Source of the DNA: Gluconobacter kanchanaburiensis NBRC 103587
GTDB taxonomy: Bacteria > Pseudomonadota > Alphaproteobacteria > Acetobacterales > Acetobacteraceae
Length of the DNA stretch: 64,000 bases
Direction of reading: 5' to 3'
NCBI RefSeq assembly: GCF_007988905.1
Contig: NZ_BJVA01000001.1
Span: 1-64,000, forward strand
The notes beneath the pieces were generated by a model. It ran no database searches. It was given only the letters and a program-made list of their open reading frames with translations, and was not told the DNA's origin. Position 1 is the stretch's first letter. Each line of letters begins with the position of its first letter. Shown in pieces: positions 63,245 through 64,000 of this stretch. The position numbers and the translations under genes were made by a program.

Positions 63245-64000
63245 GTGAGCGACATGACAGATCTTTTTGGTGGCGCTCCTGTCGGCCGATCCCCGGGAAC
63301 GCAGCCGACATCCGGGCAGTCGCAAGTCCGCGGGTCATCCGGCCCCCCGGATACCCTGCGACAGAACCGTCCGATCGAAGCGCCCCAGGTGGCGCGCAGG
63401 CCGCCATCTCGGACGCAGCCTCTGGCAGACCGTTTGCGGCCGAAAAGACTGGAAGACGTGCGGGGTCAAGATCATCTGCTCGGGCCTGAGGGGACTCTGA
63501 CACGGATGCTGGCGCGGGGTACGCTATCCAGTCTGATCCTGTGGGGCGGTCCGGGATGTGGCAAGACGACGATTGCGCGGCTGCTCGCAGGACGGGCTGG
63601 GCTGTTTTATTCCCAGATTTCAGCCGTGTTTTCGGGTGTTGCGGATCTGCGTCGGGCGTTTGAGGAGGCCGATCAGAAACAGGCGGCGACGGGCAAGGGC
63701 ACGCTGCTGTTCGTGGACGAAATCCATCGCTTCAATCGCGCGCAGCAGGACGGGTTTCTGCCTTATGTGGAGCGCGGGACAGTGGTTCTGGTGGGGGCGA
63801 CCACCGAAAACCCGTCTTTTGCGCTGAATGCGGCGCTCCTCTCGCGGTGTCAGGTCCTGGTGCTGAATCGGCTGGATGATGCGAGCCTTGAGAGCCTGCT
63901 GGAACATGCGGAAGAGGAAGTTGGTCGTCCGTTGCCGCTTGATCCGGAGGCGCGGGCCAGTCTGCGCGCCATGGCGGATGGGGACGGGCGGTATCTGCTG
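63245..64000 (+). CDS. rarA: Replication-associated recombination protein RarA, 3' end outside window
   Basis: 252 residues visible of about 440. GTG 63245 has GGGAG six bases upstream; ATG 63254 is the alternative. AAA+ ATPase: PLADRLRPKRLEDVRGQDHLL, Walker A WGGPGCGKTT, Walker B LLFVDEIHRFN, sensor 1 GATTENPSF and SRC finger. Acts at stalled forks with SSB. The Pro/Ser/Arg-rich N-terminal ~60 residues are longer than usual. Confidence 0.94.
   Translation, partial: MSDMTDLFGGAPVGRSPGTQPTSGQSQVRGSSGPPDTLRQNRPIEAPQVARRPPSRTQPLADRLRPKRLEDVRGQDHLLGPEGTLTRMLARGTLSSLILWGGPGCGKTTIARLLAGRAGLFYSQISAVFSGVADLRRAFEEADQKQAATGKGTLLFVDEIHRFNRAQQDGFLPYVERGTVVLVGATTENPSFALNAALLSRCQVLVLNRLDDASLESLLEHAEEEVGRPLPLDPEARASLRAMADGDGRYLL

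Noticed and set aside
1-64000. tRNA, rRNA, insertion sequences, prophage or toxin-antitoxin genes
   Set aside because: Reading the intergenic gaps showed no cloverleaf-like sequence, transposase, integrase or terminal inverted repeats; the gaps are too short for most of these. A covariance-model scan would be needed to exclude small RNAs.

Overview
The window is a dense, high-GC bacterial chromosome segment with no rRNA, tRNA, CRISPR array, insertion sequence or phage gene that I could recognise. Gene content points to an acetic acid bacterium (Acetobacteraceae), most likely Gluconobacter or a close relative. Supporting this are a near-identical match from memory to the Gluconobacter glycerol dehydrogenase AKR11B4 (16380-17378), a Shemin-pathway 5-aminolevulinate synthase (alphaproteobacterial haem synthesis), and a Hint-domain surface protein of a type common in this family. 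The species call rests on recall, not on a search.

Layout. 1-9036: 16S rRNA methyltransferase rsmB (5' cut off), an aldo/keto reductase, a two-component system whose kinase has a Met/Gly/Pro-rich periplasmic stretch, cysteine synthase with a divergent rhodanese, a DUF2272-like lipoprotein and mtnA. 9190-18761: a glycan region with two tandem GT4 enzymes, a nucleotidyltransferase-like/HAD fusion, a GGDEF-EAL protein, another GT4 enzyme and an O-antigen-ligase-like protein, plus AKR11B4. 18781-28470: a COG0523 GTPase coupled to a WD40 protein, an HWE-type kinase with a single-domain response regulator, a SelW-like protein, a class A acid phosphatase, a ClC transporter and two cation diffusion facilitators in one operon.

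28637-36880: a DJ-1/PfpI protein, a YqhA-like membrane protein coupled to a FAD dehydrogenase, an MFS transporter, a catalytically dead EAL-like protein, a pirin and hemA, closed by a perfect bidirectional terminator. 36997-45539: the Hint protein, a strong promoter leading into a small gene-cvpA-purF unit, a complete bacteriophytochrome kinase and a secreted S10 carboxypeptidase. 45659-53733: fumC, an EamA exporter and the cytochrome c maturation operon ccmCDEFGHI (minus strand), including a 55-residue CcmD. 53826-64000: EVE protein, several exported proteins of unknown role, EcsC, MAPEG, aat, peroxiredoxin, a large AsmA-like protein, and the start of rarA.

Themes: haem supply (hemA) and cytochrome c assembly (ccm) fit a periplasmic oxidative lifestyle. 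Metal handling (COG0523 GTPase, two CDFs, Met-rich sensor) and signalling (three histidine kinases, one red-light type; two EAL-type proteins) are over-represented. Several genes keep a fold but have lost catalytic residues, which are the most interesting leads.
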